From Exiguobacterium qingdaonense (GTDB lineage Bacteria > Bacillota > Bacilli > Exiguobacteriales > Exiguobacteriaceae): 64,000 nt of DNA. The notes under the pieces were generated by a model. The model saw only the letters and a program-made list of their open reading frames with translations. It searched no databases and was not told the DNA's origin. Shown here one piece after another: positions 44,053-51,832 of this stretch (the first letter of the stretch is position 1; each line of letters opens with the position of its first letter). Where the stretch lies: NCBI RefSeq assembly GCF_018617855.1, contig NZ_JACSKY010000010.1:43722-107721 (forward strand), in the 5' to 3' direction. The position numbers and the translations under genes were made by a program.

Positions 44053-46311
44053 ATGAAACAAATTCAAGTGGATCAAGTTCAAACTGATTTGACGAACTGG
44101 GAAGCTGGAGAAGCGATAAATGAGGCGGCGCTTTTGTCTTATGCACATTGGTCTCGTTCGACCCAACATCAAGAAGAGTTGATTCGTTCATTGACACTGC
44201 TCGCGACGCATCGATTCAAGCAAAAGGAATCGATGGACCCGTTACTCAACCGTTGGGTAAAAGAATTGGAGGCGATGAAGGCGTTGCCTCCAGAGTTACG
44301 TCTGTTTCAGTTAAATGAACAATTACGTCGCTCCAAACAAGCGCTTCAGATCGACTGGCCGACTTTGAGGGAAACCGACTACGCTTCGATGAAAGTCCAA
44401 ATATTGACGGAATACGAGTCCAAAACGTCAGCGGTCCTCGACCAACTGGACCGTCTTCATGATGAAGTGGAAGTCGCGAAATCTGATTTGCGTGATTCCG
44501 AGTGGCGAGGTCAACTTGAAAAGTTGTTTGAATCCATCATCGAAGCGATGCAGGAAGTCGCGTCCCTTGAAGATGACGCGGCCTCTTTGCTCGCATCGAT
44601 GCAAGGAAACTACTTCAGTCGAGAAGCGTTCGTGCGGTTCGGTGAACGTGTCGGGCTCGTGAAGGATCGCCTGGAGAAGGTTTGTGAATTGTTACCAGAG
44701 CGTCCTAACGAAACCCGCTCGAGTGCGATTGAGTCTCTTGAAGAGATGATCGGACTAGATGATGTCAAAGAGCGTGTAAAGGCTTGGTATCGTTTCCTCC
44801 TCTTTCAAAAAGAAAGAGAGAAAGCAGGGTTCTTCTCGAAGCATCAACCTTCCCTTCACCTCGTGTTCACAGGGAATCCAGGAACCGGGAAAACGACACT
44901 GGCAAGGCTGATGGCACAGATTTACTTCGAGCTCGGTCTGCTCAGTCGCCCCGATCTCGTCGAGGCAGATCGTTCGAGCCTTGTCGGGGCATATGTCGGT
45001 CAAACAGAAGAGCAAGTGATGAACAAAGTGAAGGAAGCAGAAGGTGGTGTCTTGTTCATCGACGAGGCATACGCCTTGAAGCGTCAGGACGCGAGCGGGA
45101 GTGACTATGGACAAGCCGCCATCGATACGCTCGTTGCTGCAATGACGAGTGGGGAGTATGCTGGAAAATTCGTCGTCATCCTTGCTGGCTATCCAGAAGA
45201 GATGCGTCATTTCCTTCTCTCAAATCCCGGTTTACGCTCGCGATTCCCTGAATCGAATCATTATGAGTTGCCGAACTATCGTGATGAAGAACTGATTGCC
45301 ATCGGTGAAAAGGTAGCTCAAGAAAACAACTACGTGTTGACTGAAGAGGCGAAGCGCGCACTACTCACTCGAATCGACCGGGAACGGGTCGACTCGACGT
45401 TTGGCAACGCGCGGACCGTGCATAACATCTTGCTCGATGGGATGTTTAAAAAAGGTTCACGTTTCGGTGCGGACGCCCCTTTAGATGAAATGGCTCTTCT
45501 GACAGAAGAGGACTTCGAGCAACCATCGGATGAATCAGGAGTGACCTCGTTGGATGACCTCGTCGGTATGGAAGAGGCAAAAGCACAGTTGGCTGAGATT
45601 GAAGCGCTCGTCCAAATTCAGAAGCGACGGAAGACGCTAGGTCTGAAGACGGCACCCGTCCAACTTCATATGACACTTACCGGAAACAGCGGTACCGGAA
45701 AGACGACGTTTGCTTACTTATATGCACAGATGCTCAAGCGGACAGGATATTTGAAGCGAGGGCACGTCAATGTCGTCAGTCGTGCGGATCTGGTCAGTGG
45801 CTATGTCGGCCAGACGGCTCAAAAAACGAAAGCGGCAATCCGAGATGCTCTCGGCGGTGTGTTACTCATTGACGAGGCGTATAGCCTGAACGGTGGGGCG
45901 AACGATTACGGTCGGGAAGCGATTGACACGCTCGTTGATGAAATGCCAAAGCACGGTGAAAACCTCGTCGTCGTCCTTGCCGGTTATGAAGGTCCGATGC
46001 GTCGATTGATCGAGTCTAATCCGGGACTGAGCAGTCGAATGAAACGTACGATTCATTTCGCGGACTACTCACAAGAACAATTGGTAGACATCGCGAACAA
46101 CTATGCGAGCCAGTTCGGGTACGAGATGGACGCTGAAGCACTTGACGCATTGGCGACTCGATTGAATGAAATCAAGCATGCGAATGCCCGGACCGCCTTG
46201 TCTGTCATCGACGAATCGATTGCGCGTCAATCATATCGCCTCATGTCGCTAGATGGTGATGAAGCGTCACTCCAACAATTATTAGCAGTAGATATTAAGA
46301 GTAAGTTATAA
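44053..46311 (+). CDS. Double-AAA+ CbxX/SpoVK-type ATPase
   Basis: This 752-residue protein has a helical, charged N-terminal region (about 1-230) and two complete AAA+ domains of the CbxX/CfxQ family. Domain 1 has Walker A GNPGTGKT (Lys280) and Walker B GGVLFIDEAYAL. Domain 2 has Walker A GNSGTGKT (Lys550) and Walker B GGVLLIDEAYSL. Both have conserved RADLV/EADRSSLVGAYVGQT pore-region segments and arginine fingers (NPGLRSRF; NPGLSSRM). Bacillus SpoVK has one such domain. Relatives include rubisco activase CbxX and type VII secretion EccA. The task here is unknown. ATG 44053 follows AAAGGGAG. Confidence 0.82.
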   Translation: MKQIQVDQVQTDLTNWEAGEAINEAALLSYAHWSRSTQHQEELIRSLTLLATHRFKQKESMDPLLNRWVKELEAMKALPPELRLFQLNEQLRRSKQALQIDWPTLRETDYASMKVQILTEYESKTSAVLDQLDRLHDEVEVAKSDLRDSEWRGQLEKLFESIIEAMQEVASLEDDAASLLASMQGNYFSREAFVRFGERVGLVKDRLEKVCELLPERPNETRSSAIESLEEMIGLDDVKERVKAWYRFLLFQKEREKAGFFSKHQPSLHLVFTGNPGTGKTTLARLMAQIYFELGLLSRPDLVEADRSSLVGAYVGQTEEQVMNKVKEAEGGVLFIDEAYALKRQDASGSDYGQAAIDTLVAAMTSGEYAGKFVVILAGYPEEMRHFLLSNPGLRSRFPESNHYELPNYRDEELIAIGEKVAQENNYVLTEEAKRALLTRIDRERVDSTFGNARTVHNILLDGMFKKGSRFGADAPLDEMALLTEEDFEQPSDESGVTSLDDLVGMEEAKAQLAEIEALVQIQKRRKTLGLKTAPVQLHMTLTGNSGTGKTTFAYLYAQMLKRTGYLKRGHVNVVSRADLVSGYVGQTAQKTKAAIRDALGGVLLIDEAYSLNGGANDYGREAIDTLVDEMPKHGENLVVVLAGYEGPMRRLIESNPGLSSRMKRTIHFADYSQEQLVDIANNYASQFGYEMDAEALDALATRLNEIKHANARTALSVIDESIARQSYRLMSLDGDEASLQQLLAVDIKSKL

Positions 46312-46342
46312 TATACTAATAGTAAGAAAGAAGGATGGTTCC

Positions 46343-46759
46343 ATGCACACAGTTCAAATTCCAGTGAGATATCAAGAGACGGACATGATGGGAATCGTCT
46401 ATCATGCCAACTATTTAGTTTATTTAGAGATTGCTCGCACTGAATTGCTACGGCAACTCGGCGTCGAATATAAAGATATGGAAGAAGCGGGGTTCGTCTC
46501 ACCTGTGACGAACGTTTCGGTGGATTACAAGCGGAGCGTAACGTATGGAGATATGGTACATGTCCGTGTATGGGTCGACTCATACTCAAAGATCAGAACG
46601 ATCTATGGCTACGAACTGACGAATCAACACGGAGAACTCGTCGCTACGGGCACGACGACGCACGTTGTCGTCAAACGAGGTGACTTCAAACCGATCCGTC
46701 TCGACCGAGAGTTTCCGAAATGGCACGAGATGTACATGCGCGTCATGAGTCCTGTCTAA
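46343..46759 (+). CDS. yneP: YneP: YbgC-type hotdog acyl-CoA thioesterase
   Basis: This 138-residue hotdog-fold thioesterase shows the 4-hydroxybenzoyl-CoA thioesterase signature RYQETDMMGIVYHANYLVYLE with catalytic Asp15. The later GxxAxGxTxHV-like stretch (GELVATGTTTHVVV) also fits. It hydrolyses acyl-CoA esters; the natural substrate is not known. It is in the same chromosomal neighbourhood as Bacillus yneP, close to plsY (yneS). Ribosome site AGAAAGAAGG, ATG 46343. Confidence 0.9.
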   Translation: MHTVQIPVRYQETDMMGIVYHANYLVYLEIARTELLRQLGVEYKDMEEAGFVSPVTNVSVDYKRSVTYGDMVHVRVWVDSYSKIRTIYGYELTNQHGELVATGTTTHVVVKRGDFKPIRLDREFPKWHEMYMRVMSPV

Positions 46760-46837
46760 CATTCTTCTGTCTCTGTACCGTCAGTATGGTATCATATCAT
46801 GACGGTACTTTTTGTTATCGAGAAAGGGGAAAATCGC

Positions 46838-47707
46838 ATGCGTTATCCATCACTTTTGATGGTTTGCGGCGTCTTGACGTTTACACTGGTCGGGTGCACG
46901 ACGAACGATCAAGTTGAACCGAAAGAAACTACAACTCAGTCACCAACAACAGACGAACCAAACAAATCAAATGACACGACTTCTGACCGTGAGGAGAAAA
47001 ATGGTCCGGAGTCACCTACTGAAGAAACGACGGAGGATACGCCGGTTGTGGATGAAGAGCCGACTGAACCGACGGAACCGATAGAGCCGACACCACCAGT
47101 TCAACCGATTGAAAAGGACGGTGTGGCAAACTTGGAATTGAATGAAATGATACTTGTAAATAAGCAAATCGCTTTACCCGTCAACTACCAGCCTAGTGAT
47201 TTGGTCGAAGCGAATATCGATTTTGTCGACTCAACGGTCGGTGAACGCCGAATGTTGCGAAAAGAAGCGGCACGGGCGATTGAAGATCTCATGAATGACG
47301 CGAAAGCAGCGGGAATTGATTTAAAAGGGACGAGCGCTTTTCGCTCCTATGCATATCAAGTCAATCTCTTCAATGCTTATGTCGAACGGGATGGCAAAGA
47401 GCAAGCTATGAAATATTCTGCTCCGCCAGGTCATTCTGAACATCAAACCGGGCTTGCGATTGACGTGTCGAGCGCGTCTGTCAACTATCAACTCACACAA
47501 GGCCTTGGTGAAACGGTCGAAGGAAAATGGCTAGCGGACCATGCCCATCAGTATGGTTTTATCATCCGTTATCAAAAAGCTTTTGAAGAAGTGACGGGAT
47601 ATATGTACGAACCGTGGCATCTACGCTATATCGGTGTCGAGCATGCGAAGCGAGTTCATGCGCTTAATCAACCGTATGAACAGTATCTCGAGGAAATTAT
47701 GAAGTAA
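46838..47707 (+). CDS. VanY-type D-alanyl-D-alanine carboxypeptidase lipoprotein
   Basis: This 289-residue lipoprotein has a signal peptide and lipobox LVGC (Cys19), then a Thr/Glu/Pro-rich linker of about 80 residues that spans the wall. A VanY (M15B) zinc peptidase domain ends it. Catalytic motifs are SAFRSYAYQ, the zinc motif SEHQTGLAID and EPWHLRYIG with the third His. It trims terminal D-Ala from peptidoglycan stems. ATG 46838 follows GAAAGGGG; an upstream in-frame start is out of reach of the ribosome site. plsY begins 12 nt later. Confidence 0.9.
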   Translation: MRYPSLLMVCGVLTFTLVGCTTNDQVEPKETTTQSPTTDEPNKSNDTTSDREEKNGPESPTEETTEDTPVVDEEPTEPTEPIEPTPPVQPIEKDGVANLELNEMILVNKQIALPVNYQPSDLVEANIDFVDSTVGERRMLRKEAARAIEDLMNDAKAAGIDLKGTSAFRSYAYQVNLFNAYVERDGKEQAMKYSAPPGHSEHQTGLAIDVSSASVNYQLTQGLGETVEGKWLADHAHQYGFIIRYQKAFEEVTGYMYEPWHLRYIGVEHAKRVHALNQPYEQYLEEIMK

Positions 47708-47718
47708 GGGGAATTGCG

Positions 47719-48339
47719 ATGCCATATATGACAGAAATCATCATAGTAATATTGAGTTATTTACTCGGTGCGATCCCGTTTGCGCTCATCATCGGAAAAA
47801 TCGGTTATCGAGTTGATGTTCGTGAACATGGGAGTGGCAACCTAGGGACGACGAACACGTTCCGTGTGCTGGGGAAGAAGGCCGGAATCCTCGTTTTGCT
47901 CGGTGACATGGGCAAAGGACTGATCGCAGCACTGTTACCCCTCTTGTTTAATAGTGAGATGAGCTTGCTCCTTGCAGGGATCCCGGCAGTCATCGGCCAC
48001 TCCTATCCGATTTTCGCGAAATTCAAAGGAGGAAAATCGGTCGCTACGAGTGGTGGTGTTCTACTGGCTGCTTTCCCTTGGTTCTTTTTAGTCGTCGTCG
48101 GTACGTTCATCGTGACGCTTCTCATCTCACGGATGGTATCCCTTGCCTCGATGGCTGCCGCAGCGGTCGGACTCGTGACTGTAACGACCTATAGCCTTAT
48201 GACAATGGATTGGTTGCCGCTCATCGTCATCGTTCCTCTTGCCTTATTCATCATTGTCAAACATCGAACCAATTGGCAACGCATCCGAGCTGGAAAAGAA
48301 CCGAAAGTGCCGCTGTTTCAACGTAAACATAAGCCTTGA
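47719..48339 (+). CDS. plsY: Acyl-phosphate:glycerol-3-phosphate acyltransferase PlsY
   Basis: PlsY adds the first acyl chain to glycerol-3-phosphate from acyl-phosphate. The 206-residue polytopic protein shows the three conserved loops: GSGNLGTTNTFRVLG, DMGKG and HSYPIFAKFKGGKSVATSGG. Typical length. Start ATG 47719 with GTAAGGGG upstream, 12 nt after the carboxypeptidase gene. The Bacillus yneS context is retained. A terminator follows. Confidence 0.95.
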   Translation: MPYMTEIIIVILSYLLGAIPFALIIGKIGYRVDVREHGSGNLGTTNTFRVLGKKAGILVLLGDMGKGLIAALLPLLFNSEMSLLLAGIPAVIGHSYPIFAKFKGGKSVATSGGVLLAAFPWFFLVVVGTFIVTLLISRMVSLASMAAAAVGLVTVTTYSLMTMDWLPLIVIVPLALFIIVKHRTNWQRIRAGKEPKVPLFQRKHKP

Positions 48340-48347
48340 TTTGTGAT

Positions 48348-48375
48348 GGCACGTCTGATTCGACGTGCCTTTTTT
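48348..48375 (+). terminator. Terminator after plsY
   Basis: GGCACGTC (48348-48355) pairs with GACGTGCC (48362-48369), followed by T6. Confidence 0.88.
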
Positions 48376-48511
48376 GTGTATTGTCTTTGATTTATGCAAA
48401 CAAGAGTCAAAATCATGTTGGATTTGCTCGTTCTTTACTTTCAATTTACGTTAAATTTACATCCATTCGTTACACTAGAAAAGGAAAGATTTTAGTGGAG
48501 GAGGCAGGGAT

Positions 48512-49282
48512 GTGTCTTTAATCGGTGAAGAGCGTAAACAAAAAATTGTCGAATGGATTGAACGTGAAGGAAAAGTAAAAACAAGTGAACTGATCGAACG
48601 CTTGAACGTATCGGGAGAGTCGATTCGACGCTACTTGGAAGAGTTAGAAAAAGAACATCGAATCAAACGTGTATATGGGGGAGCTGTCCTTCATCAAAGC
48701 ATGTCCTTTCAACCGATCGTCATTGCAAATATGGATGGGATTCGCCGTATCGCCTATACGGCATTTCAGCTAATCCCAGATGACACGTTGCTTTACATTG
48801 GGCACGGTGTCGCCGCTGAACAAGTGGCCTCCCGCCTGCGTGGGCGAAACGTGACAATCGTTACCCCATCGCTTACGGTCGCCAAGGCACTATACGAACA
48901 ACGTGCGAAAGGTGTGCTTGGTGGCGAGATTCAGCTATTAGGTGGTACAATCGACCCGAAACATCTCGTGACGACTGGCGAGCAAGTTCTCGCACAACTC
49001 CAAACGTATATGTTCGACATTGCGATTTTGTCCGTTGAAGGGGTTGATGCGTCACTTGGATTGACTTGTGATGCCTTCGGTCTCGCCAGTATCACGCAAT
49101 CGGTGATGTCACAAAGTCGCGAGACGTTTTTGCTCGCAGATCACACTCAGCTGAACCAACAAAAGCGATATCGGGTCTGTGATTTTTCGAAGGTGACGGC
49201 AATCATCTCTGATTTCCCGGAACCTCAAGAATTTAGAGGCGTATTAGCCGAACACGGTGTGGACTGGAAGTTCGCACCTTAA
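48512..49282 (+). CDS. DeoR-family transcriptional regulator
   Basis: This 256-residue regulator has an N-terminal DeoR helix-turn-helix (RKQKIVEWIEREGKVKTSELIERLNVSGESIRRYLEELE, split over two helices). A sugar-phosphate-sensing C-terminal domain with GHGVAAEQVASRL, GGTIDPKHLVTTG and LLADHTQLNQQKRY follows. The final segment is close to other DeoR repressors of sugar operons. The ligand is unknown. The GTG start at 48512 is supported by GTGGAGGAGG. cutC follows 14 nt after the stop, so the regulator and cutC are one operon. Confidence 0.88.
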   Translation: MSLIGEERKQKIVEWIEREGKVKTSELIERLNVSGESIRRYLEELEKEHRIKRVYGGAVLHQSMSFQPIVIANMDGIRRIAYTAFQLIPDDTLLYIGHGVAAEQVASRLRGRNVTIVTPSLTVAKALYEQRAKGVLGGEIQLLGGTIDPKHLVTTGEQVLAQLQTYMFDIAILSVEGVDASLGLTCDAFGLASITQSVMSQSRETFLLADHTQLNQQKRYRVCDFSKVTAIISDFPEPQEFRGVLAEHGVDWKFAP

Positions 49283-49296
49283 AAGGAGCGATTACA

Positions 49297-49950
49297 TTGG
49301 ACATCGAAGTGATTGTCACGACACTGTCAGAAGCCATTGAGGCAGAGCGACTCGGTGCGGATCGACTCGAACTGATCGCGGATATGGAAGGCGGGGGGAT
49401 CACGCCTAGTTTTGGTACGATTCGAAACGTGGTCGAGCATGTATCGATCCCGGTTCATGTCATGATTCGACCACATACACGTTCTTTCCATTTCAATGAG
49501 GATGATGTCGAAACGATGCTTGCCGATATCGGTCTGTGCCGAGAGCTTGGAGTGAATGGCATCGTGTTTGGGGCTTTGACACAGGACGGCGCGATTGACG
49601 AACGGGTTTTAGGTGAAGTCATCAAACACAAGGGTGAGATGACGCTCACGTTCCACCGTGCCTTCGATGCCTCACGTGATGTGTTTGACGCGATAGACGT
49701 GTTGAATGAATATCCTGAAGTGGACATTCTGTTAACCTCTGGAGGGGCGATCACGGCACTAGAAGGAATCGATACATTGGTCGAACTGAATGAACGGGCC
49801 GAGATGATGCTCTTGCCTGGGGCGGGCATCACCGTAAAAACGTTACCGCTACTGAAGGAACGTCTGGACGTAAATATGGTTCACGTCGGAAACGGAGTGC
49901 GGACAGACGGACGGTTCGATCAAACGAAGTTCAACCTACTTCGTGGATGA
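49297..49950 (+). CDS. cutC: CutC family protein
   Basis: This 217-residue TIM-barrel protein of the CutC family has GADRLELIADMEGGGITPS near the N-terminus. VMIRPH, GIVFGALTQDGAID, TFHRAFD and ILLTSGGA follow. The family was named for copper homeostasis, but the evidence is weak and the enzymatic role is unknown. The start is TTG 49297, supported by AAAAGGAGCG 6 nt upstream. Co-transcription with a DeoR regulator hints at a sugar-linked reaction rather than copper; this is inference. Confidence 0.9.
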   Translation: MDIEVIVTTLSEAIEAERLGADRLELIADMEGGGITPSFGTIRNVVEHVSIPVHVMIRPHTRSFHFNEDDVETMLADIGLCRELGVNGIVFGALTQDGAIDERVLGEVIKHKGEMTLTFHRAFDASRDVFDAIDVLNEYPEVDILLTSGGAITALEGIDTLVELNERAEMMLLPGAGITVKTLPLLKERLDVNMVHVGNGVRTDGRFDQTKFNLLRG

Positions 49951-49961
49951 ACGAAAGCAGA

Positions 49962-49986
49962 AAACAGTCGTCAGACTGTTTTTTTG
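49962..49986 (+). terminator. Terminator after deoR-cutC
   Basis: AAACAGTC (49962-49969) pairs with GACTGTTT (49974-49981), followed by a T run. Confidence 0.85.
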
Positions 49987-50022
49987 CTATAATGAAAGAA
50001 AATAATAAGTGTAGGTGAGCTC

Positions 50023-50667
50023 ATGCAATCTTCTGTTTACAAACAATATGCCCTACGAATGCTCTCCGGGAAGTGGGGGGTATCATTACTCGTAGTCTTG
50101 ACCGTCATGGTCATTCAAGCGATGATTACGACACGGCTTGACCTTTCGACGGACAAGCCTGAAGTGCTCATGACATCGGTGGCACTTCTATACGGTGCGA
50201 CGGTATTGCTCGCACCAATCGAGCTGGGGAAAAACTGGGTATTTCTTCAAGTGGCCAAAGATGAAAAGCCGAGCTACGGTCTTTTGATTGAGGCGTTCGG
50301 CTCGATAAAAGAGTATGGGCGTGCCGTCACGTATTACGCCGTCTTCTACCTTGGGCTGAACGTGCTCATGCTCTTCTTAGTCGTGCCCGGTGTCTGGTTC
50401 TACTTGACGTATCGCATCGTGCCGTTCATCATGCGCGATGAGCCAGATCTCTCTGCTTTTCAGGCGATGCGAAAGAGTCGCCAGATGATGAACGGGCATA
50501 AGCAGACGATGTTGAAGCTGTTTGCGAGTTTCATCGGTTGGTATGCGCTCGTTCTTCTAACGGGAGGGCTGGCGTACATTTTCGTCACGCCTTATCTGCA
50601 GACAGCGGTTTCGGGTCTCTATTTGGAATTGAAAGCCTCCTATCAAGCAAAACAACCGGTCGGATAA
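50023..50667 (+). CDS. DUF975 integral membrane protein
   Basis: This 214-residue membrane protein has about five hydrophobic helices. It has the DUF975 style: an N-terminal ALRMLSGKWG, VVPGVWFYLTYRIVPFIMRDEPDLSAFQAMRKSRQMMNGHK (spanning a helix and a loop), and a C-terminal FIGWYALVLLTGG. The conserved SRxMMxGHK segment is the most diagnostic part. No function is assigned to the family. ATG 50023; it converges with the small YdaT-like gene. Confidence 0.85.
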   Translation: MQSSVYKQYALRMLSGKWGVSLLVVLTVMVIQAMITTRLDLSTDKPEVLMTSVALLYGATVLLAPIELGKNWVFLQVAKDEKPSYGLLIEAFGSIKEYGRAVTYYAVFYLGLNVLMLFLVVPGVWFYLTYRIVPFIMRDEPDLSAFQAMRKSRQMMNGHKQTMLKLFASFIGWYALVLLTGGLAYIFVTPYLQTAVSGLYLELKASYQAKQPVG

Positions 50668-50682
50668 TCCAACCGGTTGTTT
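50650..50682. terminator. Bidirectional terminator between convergent genes
   Basis: AAACAACCGG (50650-50659) pairs perfectly with CCGGTTGTTT (50673-50682). The stop of the DUF975 gene is in the loop, and the end of the minus-strand gene overlaps the other arm. Confidence 0.75.
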
Positions 50683-50914
50683 ATGTTTCATGCTGATCTG
50701 TCTTTTTAGGGTTAGGGGCTTCTTCAAAATCTTGTTTTTCCTCTTCTGATGCGTCCGCATGCCACTTTTTCGCTTGCTCCGTGGCGATGGGGATTGCTTT
50801 TGTTTCCGAGTAGCCTTGTGCGAGCAATGCGTTCGCGATGTCAATGGCCTTTTTTTTCACAAGTGGATCGAAGTTTTTCAGTGATTCAGGATAGTCTTTC
50901 ATATTCCATGGCAC
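50681..50914 (-). CDS. YdaT-like small protein
   Basis: This 77-residue acidic protein begins VPWNMKDYPESLKNFDPLVKKKAIDIANALLAQGYSETKAIPIATEQAKKW, which matches my memory of Bacillus YdaT-type general-stress proteins (DUF2188/ChaB-like helical core). The charged tail (DASEEEKQDFEEAPNPKKTDQHET) has no clear fold. The GTG at 50914 is chosen because GGAGG lies 8 nt upstream. A longer frame starting at 50947 runs through that site. Function unknown. Confidence 0.72.
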   Translation of the reverse strand: MPWNMKDYPESLKNFDPLVKKKAIDIANALLAQGYSETKAIPIATEQAKKWHADASEEEKQDFEEAPNPKKTDQHET

Positions 50915-50959
50915 GAAAATCGCCTCCTTCATTCCTACTAATTCCACAAACGTTAGGAT

Positions 50960-51832
50960 TCAAACGTCTTGGTGAAGATAGTATTCGATGAGCGCCTGCG
51001 TTCCGTTCTCACCGTATCCGTTTTCTTCGAGTATGTTATACAGTCGATGAGCAAGCTCAAGTCCGGGTAATGTCAACTGCAACTCTTTCGCACTCTCGAT
51101 CGCAAGCGTCATATCTTTAATAAAATGTTTGATAAAAAAACCAGGGGTGTAATCTTCTACAATCATGCGTGGAACTAGATTCTCGAGCGTCCAACTCCCT
51201 GCAGCACCTCCGCGGATTGTACGTAGCAGTGCCTCCGGGTCAAGGTTGGCCTGTTTACTAAATGCCAACATTTCCGCGTTCCCCATCATGATTCCAGCAA
51301 TCGCAATCTGGTTGGCGAGCTTGGCGTATTGTCCGCTTCCGGCATATCCCATTCGTTCAATCGATTGTCCCATCGCTTCAAACAAAGGCTTCGCCTTATT
51401 GAAGGCAAATTCACCACCGCCCACTAAAATCGAAAGCGTACCGTTTTTGGCACCGACGTCGCCGCCCGTGACCGGTGCATCAAGTGAGAGGAGACTCCGT
51501 TCGATTGCAGTCTCTGCAATTCGCTCTGCCAGTTTGGGGGAAGAGGTCGTCATGTCAATCAATAACGTACCCGGTTCTACCGAATCGAGAATGTTGCCGT
51601 CTCCGAAATAGACGGATTCGACATCTGAAGGATATCCGACGATGGTGATGACGGCATCGGCTCCTTGACAGACTTCGCGAATCGAATCGCACCACGTCAC
51701 TCCTTCATCGATGAGGGGGGATGCCTTCTCTTTCGTCCGGGTATAAACTTGCAGGTCGAACCCGTGTTTCATCAAATTTCGCACCATCGATTGGCCCATG
51801 ACCCCGAGGCCGATAAATCCGATTGTCTTCAT
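50960..51832 (-). CDS. ykwC: YkwC-like beta-hydroxyacid dehydrogenase
   Basis: This 290-residue NAD(P)-dependent enzyme of the 3-hydroxyisobutyrate dehydrogenase family has an N-terminal Rossmann motif GFIGLGVMG. The substrate motif is DAPVTGGDVGAKNGTLSILVGG (split by a turn). The catalytic Lys is in GSGQYAKLANQ. The substrate is a beta-hydroxy acid; which one is not evident. Its ATG overlaps the stop of the ABC exporter by 4 nt (ATGA). The length and order of motifs match Bacillus YkwC. Confidence 0.87.
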   Translation of the reverse strand: MKTIGFIGLGVMGQSMVRNLMKHGFDLQVYTRTKEKASPLIDEGVTWCDSIREVCQGADAVITIVGYPSDVESVYFGDGNILDSVEPGTLLIDMTTSSPKLAERIAETAIERSLLSLDAPVTGGDVGAKNGTLSILVGGGEFAFNKAKPLFEAMGQSIERMGYAGSGQYAKLANQIAIAGIMMGNAEMLAFSKQANLDPEALLRTIRGGAAGSWTLENLVPRMIVEDYTPGFFIKHFIKDMTLAIESAKELQLTLPGLELAHRLYNILEENGYGENGTQALIEYYLHQDV

